From a virus, in the IMG/VR virus record IMGVR_UViG_3300025809_000059, positions 1 through 34,809 of that record: DNA of 34,809 bases; one strand, given 5' to 3'. This document shows, piece by piece, positions 6,157 to 13,063 of this stretch; position 1 is the first letter of the stretch; every line of letters starts with the position of its first letter. The position numbers and the translations under genes are program-made. Below the pieces are notes generated by a model, which did not search any database, was not told the DNA's origin, and saw only the letters and a program-made list of their open reading frames with translations.

Positions 6157-6720
6157 ATGTTAGAACTATTAGCTAAAGAACACTTGTTGTGGCTGAAGAT
6201 GGTTATAAACATGGGTTGCTCTAAAGATGTTGCGGAGGATATTGTGCAAGAAATGTACATTAAACTGCATAGACTTATATCTGATGAGAATAAAATAATG
6301 TACAATGATGAAGAGGTTAATAGGTTTTATGTATTTGTAACACTTAAAAACCTTTACATAGATTACAGGAAAGCTAAAAATAAATATACTTTCTTTGAGT
6401 ATATAGAGACTGACAAGGAAGATGATGAAGATGAGATGTTTATTAACGACATGACAGACCTCGAAAAGGATCAGGCTTTCACTAAGTTAATGAGTAGTAT
6501 TACAGAAGAGATAAACTCTTGGCACTTGTACGATGCTAAGTTGTGCAACACATACTACAAATCTAATCTATCTTTGAGAGATATAGCTACAGGAAGTAAG
6601 ATCAGCTTAACCTCTATCTTTAACTCTGTGAAGAATTATAAGAAAATACTAAAGGACAAGTTTGAAGAAGATGTCCTTGACTTTTATAACGGAGACTATC
6701 ATTTAATAAATAAAAACTAA
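6157..6720 (+). CDS. Sigma-70-family (ECF-like) sigma factor
   Basis: This 187-residue protein resembles small phage sigma factors. Region 2 spans about residues 21-72: CSKDVAEDIVQEMYIKLHRL is the core-binding helix and FYVFVTLKNLYIDYRK the -10 recognition helix. A Glu/Asp-rich linker (85-100) follows. A region-4-like helix-turn-helix occupies about 138-165 (LSLRDIATGSKISLTSIFNSV). It could redirect host RNA polymerase to later phage promoters. The structural operons lack clear TTG/TAnnTTTG promoters, which fits, but its target sequence cannot be derived from this window. It is co-transcribed with the replication genes. Confidence 0.72.
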   Translation: MLELLAKEHLLWLKMVINMGCSKDVAEDIVQEMYIKLHRLISDENKIMYNDEEVNRFYVFVTLKNLYIDYRKAKNKYTFFEYIETDKEDDEDEMFINDMTDLEKDQAFTKLMSSITEEINSWHLYDAKLCNTYYKSNLSLRDIATGSKISLTSIFNSVKNYKKILKDKFEEDVLDFYNGDYHLINKN

Positions 6721-6722
6721 TC

Positions 6723-7145
6723 ATGGAAGAATTTAAAGGAGACAAAAGAACCAAAGCCTACAGAGAGTGGAAGGCTAAGTTTGAAGCTAAACAATCAGAA
6801 GAGTCTAAAGGACTTGGAGATACTGTAGAGAAGATCACAGAAGCTACAGGAATTAAGAAGGCTGTTAAGTTTATTGCAGGTGAAGACTGTGGGTGCGATG
6901 CTCGCAAGGAAAAGCTAAATAAATTATTCAGATATAAGCAACCTGAGTGTTTGACAGAAGAGGAGTACAATTACCTTGATGAAGTATTTAAAGTAGGTGA
7001 TACTACCATACCTTCTGCTCAACAAATGAAAATGAATAAGATATACAATAGAGTGTTCCATCAAAACAAAAAGACTACCTCTTGCGGCAGATGCTTTATG
7101 TCTACCTACAATGAGTTAAAAACTTTGATGAACGAATACAAGTAG
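6723..7145 (+). CDS. Hypothetical cysteine-motif phage protein
   Basis: This is a 140-residue protein with a basic N-terminal helix. A segment 'ATGIKKAVKFIAGEDCGCDARK' (41-62) has Cys56 and Cys58, and a later pair lies in SCGRC (Cys121 and Cys124); Cys76 lies between. The four paired cysteines could bind zinc. I recognise the GEDCGCDxRK motif as recurrent in phages of Bacteroidota and relatives, but no function is known. It starts two bases after the sigma-like gene and ends directly at the next ATG. Confidence 0.65.
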   Translation: MEEFKGDKRTKAYREWKAKFEAKQSEESKGLGDTVEKITEATGIKKAVKFIAGEDCGCDARKEKLNKLFRYKQPECLTEEEYNYLDEVFKVGDTTIPSAQQMKMNKIYNRVFHQNKKTTSCGRCFMSTYNELKTLMNEYK

Positions 7146-7796
7146 ATGGAGTTATTTGAATCAAATATACCTAAAACACTTTATTCTAAGCTAAATAAAG
7201 ATTCTAAGCTATCAAGGAAGTTTAGATCATCAAATGTAGGTAAATGCACTCAGATATATGATAACTACTATCATAGTGTTGAAGGAAATGTTAACAAGGA
7301 TGATTGGAGTAAGTTTTACTTAAAAACTATACATAAGAGCGTTCTTGAAGACATAGCTAATTATATAATTGAGGAGTATGATTGCTCCGAGGCTTATGCT
7401 AAGAACTATGTTTACTTTAGAGTTGTAGGTCAAACTTGGAATGGCATGGCTAAGGAGCAGCATTTGATTGGTATATTAAGTAGGGAGTTCTTAAACGCAG
7501 ACTTTGTTAAGACAAACTACGAATTAGATGAACAGTACTTTACAGATTGGGAGGCTTATTCTTTTGGTCAGTTATTATTTGGAATACAGATCAAGCCAAT
7601 AAGTTATAAGAAGATGAATAGTTCTTATCAGATGCAGGCTAAGGAGAATCATCAAAAGCAGGCAGAAGCTTATAGAGAGAAGTATAGTGTACCTCACATA
7701 ATAATTTACTACGATGGAGATGAATTTTATGATAAAGATTATGTTTTTAATCAAATAAACACTATGTTAGCAATGAAAATTAATATTATATTTTAA
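7146..7796 (+). CDS. MjaI-like restriction endonuclease (PD-(D/E)XK), no methyltransferase partner
   Basis: This 216-residue protein resembles the MjaI restriction endonuclease family (Pfam RE_MjaI), whose archetype recognises CTAG. The pattern seen is VVGQTWNGMAKEQHLIGIL (93-111) with Glu104, TDWEAY (133-138) with Asp134, then GIQIKPISYKK (146-156) with Gln148 and Lys150 as the (E/Q)xK of a PD-(D/E)XK site. PHIIIYYDGDE (183-193) matches the family's closing strand. A Gln/Lys/Glu-rich helix lies between. No DNA methyltransferase gene exists anywhere in the genome. By eye I find no CTAG in the whole window, which would protect the phage from its own enzyme. Family assignment is from motif memory, without a search; another PD-(D/E)XK nuclease is the main alternative. 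Confidence 0.55.
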   Translation: MELFESNIPKTLYSKLNKDSKLSRKFRSSNVGKCTQIYDNYYHSVEGNVNKDDWSKFYLKTIHKSVLEDIANYIIEEYDCSEAYAKNYVYFRVVGQTWNGMAKEQHLIGILSREFLNADFVKTNYELDEQYFTDWEAYSFGQLLFGIQIKPISYKKMNSSYQMQAKENHQKQAEAYREKYSVPHIIIYYDGDEFYDKDYVFNQINTMLAMKINIIF

Positions 7797-7799
7797 ACT

Positions 7800-8165
7800 A
7801 TGGAAGAAACAAAGACAAATCCTGTACAGTTAGCTTACTTAAAGTCGATGCTTATAGGTCAACTATGGTTGGAGGCGAATGACAAACTTATTCTAACTAC
7901 CACCTACAGACAGAACATTAAACAAATGTATAACAGACTTAACAACTCGTTAGAGTCTACCATAAAGCAGGGTTATGATGAGATCTACTCTACAGATCCT
8001 GAGATGGTAACAAACATCTTAAACTCTATAGAGTCTTTGATTGATAAGATCAAGGGAGGTAATATAGATGAGCTTGTTATGATGAACGCAGTAATAGATA
8101 AGTATAATGAAAACAAAGAGTGGTTTGCAGAGCATGCAGCCGCTGAATTTTTAAGAATAGATTAA
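7800..8165 (+). CDS. Hypothetical helical protein, 121 residues
   Basis: This is an all-helical, soluble protein with no recognised domain. It starts three bases after the endonuclease stop, so it is co-expressed with it. It might be a partner or inhibitor of the nuclease, but that is only positional inference. The C-terminus has an Ala-rich helix ending EFLRID. Confidence 0.6.
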   Translation: MEETKTNPVQLAYLKSMLIGQLWLEANDKLILTTTYRQNIKQMYNRLNNSLESTIKQGYDEIYSTDPEMVTNILNSIESLIDKIKGGNIDELVMMNAVIDKYNENKEWFAEHAAAEFLRID

Positions 8166-8166
8166 T

Positions 8167-8436
8167 ATGAGAGGAAACGCAATACACTACGAAGCTACAG
8201 GAGATTATGACATTATAGATGTCTGCAATCATTACAAGCTAAATTTCAACAGAGGCAATGTGGTTAAGTACATAGCGAGAGCAGGTAAGAAGGATGATGA
8301 GCTTCAGGACCTTTACAAAGCTAAAGATTACATAGAAAGAGAGATAGCTTATGTTAGGGAGAATAGAAACAAAGAAGCAGAAGACTTTAAAGATGGACAT
8401 GTAAGTCCATACAGCTATAACTATAAAGACAGATAA
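8167..8436 (+). CDS. DUF3310 protein
   Basis: This is an 89-residue protein of the DUF3310 (SaV-like) family, common in phage nucleotide-metabolism/replication regions. It has HY at 7-8, YDIIDVCNHYKLNFNRGNVVKYI (14-36, the 'ei.D.i...gl.f..GNviKYi.R' signature) and ARAGKKDDELQDLYKAKDYI. The usual family is 60-100 residues, so this is full length. The biochemical role is unknown. Confidence 0.85.
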   Translation: MRGNAIHYEATGDYDIIDVCNHYKLNFNRGNVVKYIARAGKKDDELQDLYKAKDYIEREIAYVRENRNKEAEDFKDGHVSPYSYNYKDR

Positions 8437-8438
8437 TT

Positions 8439-8579
8439 ATGCCACTACCAATACCACGAGAAGATGAGATGCAAAAGGATTTTATGAGCAGGTGTATGGC
8501 TGATGATGTTATGCTTAGGGAATACCCTAACATACAACAAAGGCGAGCAGTATGCTACATTCAATGGAGAGACAATTAA
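8439..8579 (+). CDS. 46-residue protein with the 'FxxRCM...QRxAVCYxQW' motif
   Basis: The ATG at 8439 opens 46 codons to TAA at 8577-8579. The product contains DFMSRCMADDVM (14-25) and QQRRAVCYIQW (33-43). I recognise this motif from the N-termini of phage prohead proteases and other phage head proteins. Here it stands alone, far from the head genes. The last codons also form the 5' arm of the terminator that follows. The function is unknown. Confidence 0.68.
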   Translation: MPLPIPREDEMQKDFMSRCMADDVMLREYPNIQQRRAVCYIQWRDN

Positions 8580-8595
8580 ATCTCTCCTTTTTTTT
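8566..8595 (+). terminator. Strong intrinsic terminator ending the first early operon
   Basis: GGAGAGA (8566-8572), loop CAATTAAA, TCTCTCC (8581-8587), then eight T. The stem is perfect and its 5' arm overlaps the stop of the 46-residue gene. Confidence 0.92.
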
Positions 8596-8604
8596 ATATC
8601 ATAG

Positions 8605-8634
8605 TTGAATATTAACAATTTTTGTTTATATTTG
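8605..8634 (+). promoter_or_regulatory. Bacteroidota-type promoter of the second early operon
   Basis: TTG at 8605-8607, 19-bp spacer, perfect TATATTTG at 8627-8634. It lies ten bases after the terminator's T-run and 21 bp before the ATG at 8656. Confidence 0.8.
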
Positions 8635-8655
8635 TTTAACATTAAAACATAAGAT

Positions 8656-8778
8656 ATGAATTACTTTGATTACTTAGAAGAACCACAAGAGCAGGATTAT
8701 GAATGTTCAGTATGTGGAAAGCCTATGGATAAGGCAGGAGAATGTTCAACACAATGCTTTGAGGCATCATTAAGATAA
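8656..8778 (+). CDS. 40-residue zinc-ribbon miniprotein
   Basis: The ATG at 8656 opens 40 codons to TAA at 8776-8778. Cys residues fall as CSVC (17-20) and CSTQC (30-34), a CxxC...CxxxC spacing typical of a one-zinc knuckle. The N-terminus is acidic and aromatic. It is the first gene behind a near-perfect promoter, so it should be strongly expressed. Function unknown; small zinc proteins of this kind in phages often bind host proteins. Confidence 0.68.
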   Translation: MNYFDYLEEPQEQDYECSVCGKPMDKAGECSTQCFEASLR

Positions 8779-8795
8779 ACATTAAAACAATTATT

Positions 8796-9566
8796 ATGAT
8801 TACATTATTAAACGGAGAACAATGGCAGGAGAAGGACATCTTAAAAGAGATGTTACATGATCCATTTTATTATGGACACTTAGGTAAGCATGCACTAAGT
8901 AGCTCTGCCTTGAAGAAACTAATTGAGAGTCCTAAAGCTTATGAGAAGTCTTTAAGATTTAATAGTAATGCCCAACCACTTAGGGATGGTAGGTTAATAC
9001 ATCTAAGCGTGTTAGAGAAGCATAGATTGAGTGAACTTACTATAATAGATGGCACTAAGGCAACTAAAGGATTTAAGGAAGCGGTAAAGGAGTTTGGAGC
9101 TGAGTCAGTTTATACTAAGTCTGAGATGGACAATGCTTATTGGATAACTAAGGCTGTTGAGGATTGCGATTCTGCTTCTGAGTTATTAGATGGTTGCACC
9201 TTTGAAGAACCTGCAGTTAAAATGATAGATGGTATTGCTATTAGAGGAAAGGCAGATGCGAGGAAGGGATCTACAATTATTGATCTGAAAACAACAAATG
9301 ACCTTTCTAAATTTAAGTGGAGTACAAAGCATTTTTCTTATGACCTTCAAGCGGCATTGTACTTAGAATTGTTTGATGCTACTGAATTTATATTTCTTGT
9401 AGTAGATAAGGACACAAAAGATATTGGTATATTTGAATGTAGTTCAGACTTTATTCAGAGAGGCTATGATAAGATAGAAAGAGGTATATACAACTATAAG
9501 TATTTCTTCTTAGAGAATAACCCTAAAGACTCAGTTAGAAATTATGTTACACATGATGTCCTTTAA
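8796..9566 (+). CDS. RecE/DUF3799-like PD-(D/E)XK exonuclease
   Basis: This 256-residue nuclease of the RecE/Cas4-like superfamily would degrade one strand at DNA ends to feed the ERF annealing protein. The motifs are LSSSALKKL (34-42), GRLIHLSVLE (65-74) with His69, FEEPAV (136-141), GKADAR (151-156) with Asp154, and IIDLKTT (161-167) with Asp163 and Lys165, followed by YDLQAALYLE (182-191), the QxxxY motif. All catalytic residues are present. It is separated from ERF by about 4.6 kb and one terminator, so the two are in different operons. Confidence 0.87.
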   Translation: MITLLNGEQWQEKDILKEMLHDPFYYGHLGKHALSSSALKKLIESPKAYEKSLRFNSNAQPLRDGRLIHLSVLEKHRLSELTIIDGTKATKGFKEAVKEFGAESVYTKSEMDNAYWITKAVEDCDSASELLDGCTFEEPAVKMIDGIAIRGKADARKGSTIIDLKTTNDLSKFKWSTKHFSYDLQAALYLELFDATEFIFLVVDKDTKDIGIFECSSDFIQRGYDKIERGIYNYKYFFLENNPKDSVRNYVTHDVL

Positions 9567-9948
9567 GATTTACATACTATCTACTTTAACATCTATAATG
9601 TCTATACTGAAAGTTGTAGAGACAAACAGTAATCCTGATTCTATTGGAGACAATGGAAGGTCTTATGGCATCCTGCAGATACAGGAGAGCGTTCTAAAAG
9701 ATGTTAATAGAATTTATGGCACTAACTATCATCATGATCAGATGTTCTCTGAGAAGGCTTCTGAAGAAGTATTTAAGCTTTACATTTGCTATGGTAGAGA
9801 AGTGTTCTTAAAGAAGCATGGTAGATTTCCTAAAGAGTCAGAGATGGTTAGAATGTGGAATGGAGGTATCTATAAAGGTTACACTTACAATCAAACTAAA
9901 GTATATTATCAAAAGTATTTAGATGTCAAGAGAGAGTTTAACAGATGA
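9544..9948 (+). CDS. Lytic-transglycosylase-like lysozyme
   Basis: This is a 134-residue goose-lysozyme/SLT-like domain. The signature is KVVETNSNP (23-31) with catalytic Glu26, then GDNGRSYGILQIQ (35-47), and MWNGGIY near residue 107. The first 20 residues are hydrophobic but not a convincing signal peptide. The start overlaps the exonuclease gene by 23 nt; ATG codons at 9553 and 9556 are alternatives. It would cleave peptidoglycan glycan strands. Its place among replication genes, far from lysis and tail genes, is unusual. Confidence 0.78.
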   Translation: MLHMMSFKIYILSTLTSIMSILKVVETNSNPDSIGDNGRSYGILQIQESVLKDVNRIYGTNYHHDQMFSEKASEEVFKLYICYGREVFLKKHGRFPKESEMVRMWNGGIYKGYTYNQTKVYYQKYLDVKREFNR

Positions 9949-10198
9949 AGAAAAGAAGAAGCTAACAGATGAGGCATATCGTATGACTATGCTCGATCTA
10001 TCTTATAGCGATGGTGATGATAGCTTATACGAAGCTGAGTTCCTATTAAAGGAGTTGGAAGAAAAAGAGATGTATGAAGAATGTGCAGGTGTATATAGAG
10101 CAGTAGACACATATAGATTCATAAAGAATTTTTATTCAGTAACAGAGAAAACAAATTTATCAGACAAAATTAAATTAGATTATGACAAAGACAGTTAA
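9923..10198 (+). CDS. 91-residue hypothetical protein
   Basis: The start at 9923 lies 26 nt inside the lysozyme gene and the 3' end overlaps the next gene by 17 nt. The product is acidic, helical and Glu/Lys/Asp-rich with Tyr residues and no membrane segment. No family recognised. Overlap at both ends supports a coupled gene. Confidence 0.6.
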   Translation: MSRESLTDEEKKKLTDEAYRMTMLDLSYSDGDDSLYEAEFLLKELEEKEMYEECAGVYRAVDTYRFIKNFYSVTEKTNLSDKIKLDYDKDS

Positions 10199-10760
10199 AG
10201 AAGCGAAGCAAGATTTATTAGATAAGTTACATAACAAGATTAGATTAGAGAAGATCAAGCAATTTGTAGATAGGTATTATGGTTTTAACATAGATAGAAA
10301 TACAAGGAAAGATGAGTATGTGAAAGCAAGGACTATGTATTACTACCTCAGTAGGACCTACACTTCTACACCTCTTTCAGAGATAGGTGCTTTACTAAAT
10401 AAGGATCATTCTACTGTTTTACATAGCATTAATAACAATCACGAGTTCTACAATAAACATAATCGAGTTTACAAAAGAGGATTGGAGTCATTTGATGATT
10501 ATGCCGTTAGATATGTAGAGATGTTAGAGTTAAAGCAGCAACAGGAGGAGGGTGTTGATTCCATAGCTATGAAGGAGTCTGTTTTACATTATGAGAACAC
10601 CAAACTTAAGGAAGAGCTTCGTGAAACAACTGCAGAACTGCAAATGTTACAGGAATCAACTAAGGTAGCTAATGTTTTAGGGGATATTGTGAACAAAATA
10701 CCTGAAAACAAGTTACCTATAGTGGTTGAGAGGTTAAACGCAATGGTAAAGATGTTGTAG
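10182..10760 (+). CDS. Stand-alone DnaA domain IV-like DNA-binding protein
   Basis: This is a 192-residue protein. Residues about 44-82 match the C-terminal DNA-binding domain of DnaA: ARTMYYYLSRTYTSTPLSEIG (49-69) and NKDHSTVLH (73-81), the DHSTV box that contacts DnaA boxes. There is no AAA+ ATPase domain. Residues about 110-165 form a charged coiled coil. It could mark a phage origin, recruit host DnaA, or compete with it. A near-consensus DnaA box (CTATCCACA) lies in the non-coding region at 15264-15272. Confidence 0.75.
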   Translation: MTKTVKEAKQDLLDKLHNKIRLEKIKQFVDRYYGFNIDRNTRKDEYVKARTMYYYLSRTYTSTPLSEIGALLNKDHSTVLHSINNNHEFYNKHNRVYKRGLESFDDYAVRYVEMLELKQQQEEGVDSIAMKESVLHYENTKLKEELRETTAELQMLQESTKVANVLGDIVNKIPENKLPIVVERLNAMVKML

Positions 10761-11024
10761 ATGCCTAAAAAGATCAGAAAACCAACTTATGTGCCTTCAT
10801 TAGAAGAAACAGAAGCTCATTTATGGTGCATGAGGAATAATTATGTCATTTATCCTGTAGAATTGTCTCCTATGAGTGGAAATTATCAAATTCACATGGA
10901 ACTTGGGCATAAACACGCTATTTTGAATGAAGAATACAAAGATTCCACACTTTGGAAGGCTTTTTATGAGCTTTGTGTTAAAATAATGAATAAATCATGC
11001 CAAAACCAAGAAAAAACCCCTTAG
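10761..11024 (+). CDS. 87-residue hypothetical protein
   Basis: The start abuts the previous stop and the end overlaps the small-terminase candidate by 28 nt. The product has a basic, Pro-rich N-terminus, then a mixed alpha/beta region with His-rich MELGHKHAIL (46-55). No family recognised. Confidence 0.6.
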   Translation: MPKKIRKPTYVPSLEETEAHLWCMRNNYVIYPVELSPMSGNYQIHMELGHKHAILNEEYKDSTLWKAFYELCVKIMNKSCQNQEKTP

Positions 11025-11425
11025 CAATGAAGAATCAGAAGTCTACCGATGGTAGGAAGAATAATAGTAGGAAACAATCTAAGCAAGAGACAAGAGAGAT
11101 TGTTAAGAAAGCTAAAGCTATGACACCTGCACAAATAAATAATGCAAAGAAGGATAGAGCTTCCACCTATGCTTTAAAAGCTATGAAAAAAGTGTTTGGT
11201 TCTGAGTCTGAAGCTTGGGAGACATTAGCAGAGAAGGCTAAGGAAGGATCATTCGCTCACCTAAACCTACTTTGGCAGTATAAGTATGGTAAACCTATAG
11301 ACAAGGAGAAAGGAAACAATGTAGCGGCTACTAAAGCACCTGTTATTAATTTCTATAACAATGCTCCTGAACAAAAAGAGATAGATAACACAATAGATAT
11401 AGACCACGAAGAAAGCGATGAGTAG
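10997..11425 (+). CDS. Candidate terminase small subunit
   Basis: This is a 142-residue protein directly before, and overlapping by 8 nt, the large terminase. The N-terminal 50 residues are very basic (Lys/Arg/Ser/Asn), as in DNA-binding TerS. A helical middle follows (AWETLAEKAKEGSFAHLNLL, 74-93), then YKYGKP, which recurs in Bacteroidota phage TerS/DUF5681-like proteins. The C-terminus is acidic (DIDHEESDE) and may contact TerL. The assignment rests on position and this weak motif match. Confidence 0.6.
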   Translation: MPKPRKNPLAMKNQKSTDGRKNNSRKQSKQETREIVKKAKAMTPAQINNAKKDRASTYALKAMKKVFGSESEAWETLAEKAKEGSFAHLNLLWQYKYGKPIDKEKGNNVAATKAPVINFYNNAPEQKEIDNTIDIDHEESDE

Positions 11426-12638
11426 TAAACAAGAGGTAAAGATACATGAGAAATATATACCACTATGGCAGAGTCCAAGTAGGTACTTTGTAGTTACAGG
11501 TGGTCGAGGATCAGGTAAATCATTTGGTGTAGCCGTTTTCTTACTTAACTTAACCTATGAAGAAGGTCATAAGGTATTGTTTACAAGATATACCATGATC
11601 TCCGCACAGACTTCTATTATCCCTGAATTTATAGAGAAGATAGATATGATGGGTGTATCAGAAGACTTTAGGATAACTAAAGATGAGATCATAAATCTAA
11701 CTACAGGAAGCTCTATAATATTTAAGGGTATTAGAACATCATCGGGTAATCAAACTGCTGCTTTAAAGTCTTTAAACGGAGTTACAACCTTTGTATTAGA
11801 TGAGGCAGAAGAGCTTATAGATGAGTCAGTCTTTGATAAGATAGACTTCTCTGTAAGGAGTCAGACTAAACAGAACAGGTGTATTCTGATATTAAACCCC
11901 ACAACTAAAGAGCATTGGATATACCAAAGATTCTTTCAGTCTTATGGTGTTATAGATGCTTATAATGGTTCTAACAATGATATAACTTACATACACACAG
12001 ACTACAGAGATAATAAAGATAACCTATCAGACTCTTTCTTAGTGCAGGTAATGGACATGAAGAAGAGAAGACCTGACAAATACCAACATCAGATCCTTGG
12101 GGGATGGTTAGCTAAGGCAGAGGGAACAATCTTTAAGAATTGGAGAGTAGGTGAGTACTTACAGACCGAGCATACATGTTATGGGCAGGATTTTGGGTTC
12201 GCAACCGATTTAACAACTCTTGTAAAGATTTCTGTAGATAAAGAAGGTAGAAAGATGTGGGTTAAAGAGATTTATGGTAAACCGAGTCTAAGCACAGATG
12301 AGATAGCTACAAGGAATAAGATGGAGTGCGGCATGGACCTGATCATTTGTGATAACTCTGAACCAAGACTTATAAACGAGATGAAACGCAAAGGAGTCAA
12401 TGTTAAACCAACTATCAAAAGACAAGGGAGTATTTTAAGTGGTATTGCCTTGATGCAAGACTTTGAGATAATAGTTGATAGAGAATCTCATGGTGTTATT
12501 AGAGAGCTTAACAACTATACTTGGCAGGATAAGAACTCTAAGCCAATAGACAAATGGAATCACTTCTTGGATGCCTGTAGATATTCTTTACAATATTTAG
12601 TGCAAGGAGTTAATTCAGGAAAGTATGTAGTTAGATAA
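11418..12638 (+). CDS. terL: Terminase large subunit
   Basis: This is a 406-residue packaging motor/nuclease. The ATPase domain has Walker A GGRGSGKS (28-35) and Walker B VLDEAEE (126-132), with LILNPTT (157-163) as coupling motif. The nuclease domain has YGQDFGF (255-261) with Asp258, IICDNSEP (309-316) with Asp312, and HFLDACRY (382-389) with Asp385, the three acidic residues of the RNaseH-like fold. The length is typical for Terminase_3/6 proteins. It ends the second early operon; a T-tract and a terminator follow. Confidence 0.95.
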   Translation: MSSKQEVKIHEKYIPLWQSPSRYFVVTGGRGSGKSFGVAVFLLNLTYEEGHKVLFTRYTMISAQTSIIPEFIEKIDMMGVSEDFRITKDEIINLTTGSSIIFKGIRTSSGNQTAALKSLNGVTTFVLDEAEELIDESVFDKIDFSVRSQTKQNRCILILNPTTKEHWIYQRFFQSYGVIDAYNGSNNDITYIHTDYRDNKDNLSDSFLVQVMDMKKRRPDKYQHQILGGWLAKAEGTIFKNWRVGEYLQTEHTCYGQDFGFATDLTTLVKISVDKEGRKMWVKEIYGKPSLSTDEIATRNKMECGMDLIICDNSEPRLINEMKRKGVNVKPTIKRQGSILSGIALMQDFEIIVDRESHGVIRELNNYTWQDKNSKPIDKWNHFLDACRYSLQYLVQGVNSGKYVVR

Positions 12639-12680
12639 TTTTTTTTTTTGCTACGGCAGTAAAAATATTTTTTTTTATTT

Positions 12681-12711
12681 CCCTTACTCTTAAACCGAGT
12701 AGGGGTTTTTT
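12681..12711 (+). terminator. Intrinsic terminator after terL
   Basis: CCCTTACTC pairs with GAGTAGGGG (one G:U), loop TTAAACC, followed by six T. The loop and 3' arm are a diverged copy of the TTAAACATAGTAGGGG repeat, suggesting the repeat and terminator share an origin. Confidence 0.82.
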
Positions 12712-12712
12712 C

Positions 12713-12786
12713 TTAAACATAGTAGGGTGTTTACTATCCTCTTAAACATAGTAGGGGGTCAACCATCTTCTTAAACATAGTAGGGG
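12713..12786 (+). repeat. Tandem TTAAACATAGTAGGG repeats (three copies)
   Basis: Copies begin at 12713, 12742 and 12771, exactly 29 bp apart, each preceded by TC or TTC. A diverged fourth unit is in the terminator at 12690. The shared core TTAAACATAGTA also occurs at 579-605 and 28035-28059. Confidence 0.88.
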
Positions 12787-13001
12787 TCTTAGCCCCTTGT
12801 GTTATTTTTCCTACATGTAGCCATTTTCCTACAAATGTTAAATAAATGTTAAAATGCTTGCACAATTCAAATAAAGGTGTATTTGCGTGTGCGGGATTCA
12901 TTATATAAGTATTTGAAAAGATGTAAACCATGATAAAACAAAGGTTTAACTTAAAAAAGTGTTAAAAGTGAAAAAAAAGTGTGTTTTTTTCTTGCATGGT
13001 A

Positions 13002-13031
13002 TTGTTTATTTAAAAAAAGGGTGTACATTTG
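13002..13031 (+). promoter_or_regulatory. Strong Bacteroidota-type promoter of the accessory cassette
   Basis: TTG at 13002-13004, 19-bp spacer, perfect TACATTTG at 13024-13031. The leader TAATCATTAAAACAAAAAAC to the ATG at 13064 nearly duplicates the leader before 2130. Confidence 0.82.
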
Positions 13032-13063
13032 AAATGTAATTAATCATTAAAACAAAAAACACC

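Larger units (their letters stand above)
12639..13063. other. 425-bp intergenic region: terminator, tandem repeats, palindrome and promoter
   Basis: After terL come poly-T tracts (12640-12650 and 12669-12676), a terminator (12681-12711), three tandem TTAAACATAGTAGGG units, a small GGGG/CCCC hairpin (12783-12796), and a perfect 10-bp palindrome CTACATGTAG (12811-12820). An AT-rich stretch and the promoter at 13002-13031 follow. No open reading frame of note lies here. Confidence 0.75.

Noticed and set aside
10182-10760. Full DnaA replication initiator
   Set aside because: No Walker A/B motifs or AAA+ domain; only the domain IV DNA-binding part is present.
12690-12786. CRISPR array (tandem repeats with regular spacing)
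   Set aside because: Repeats are only about 15 bp with 14-bp intervals, few in number and without cas genes; the same 12-mer occurs outside the array.
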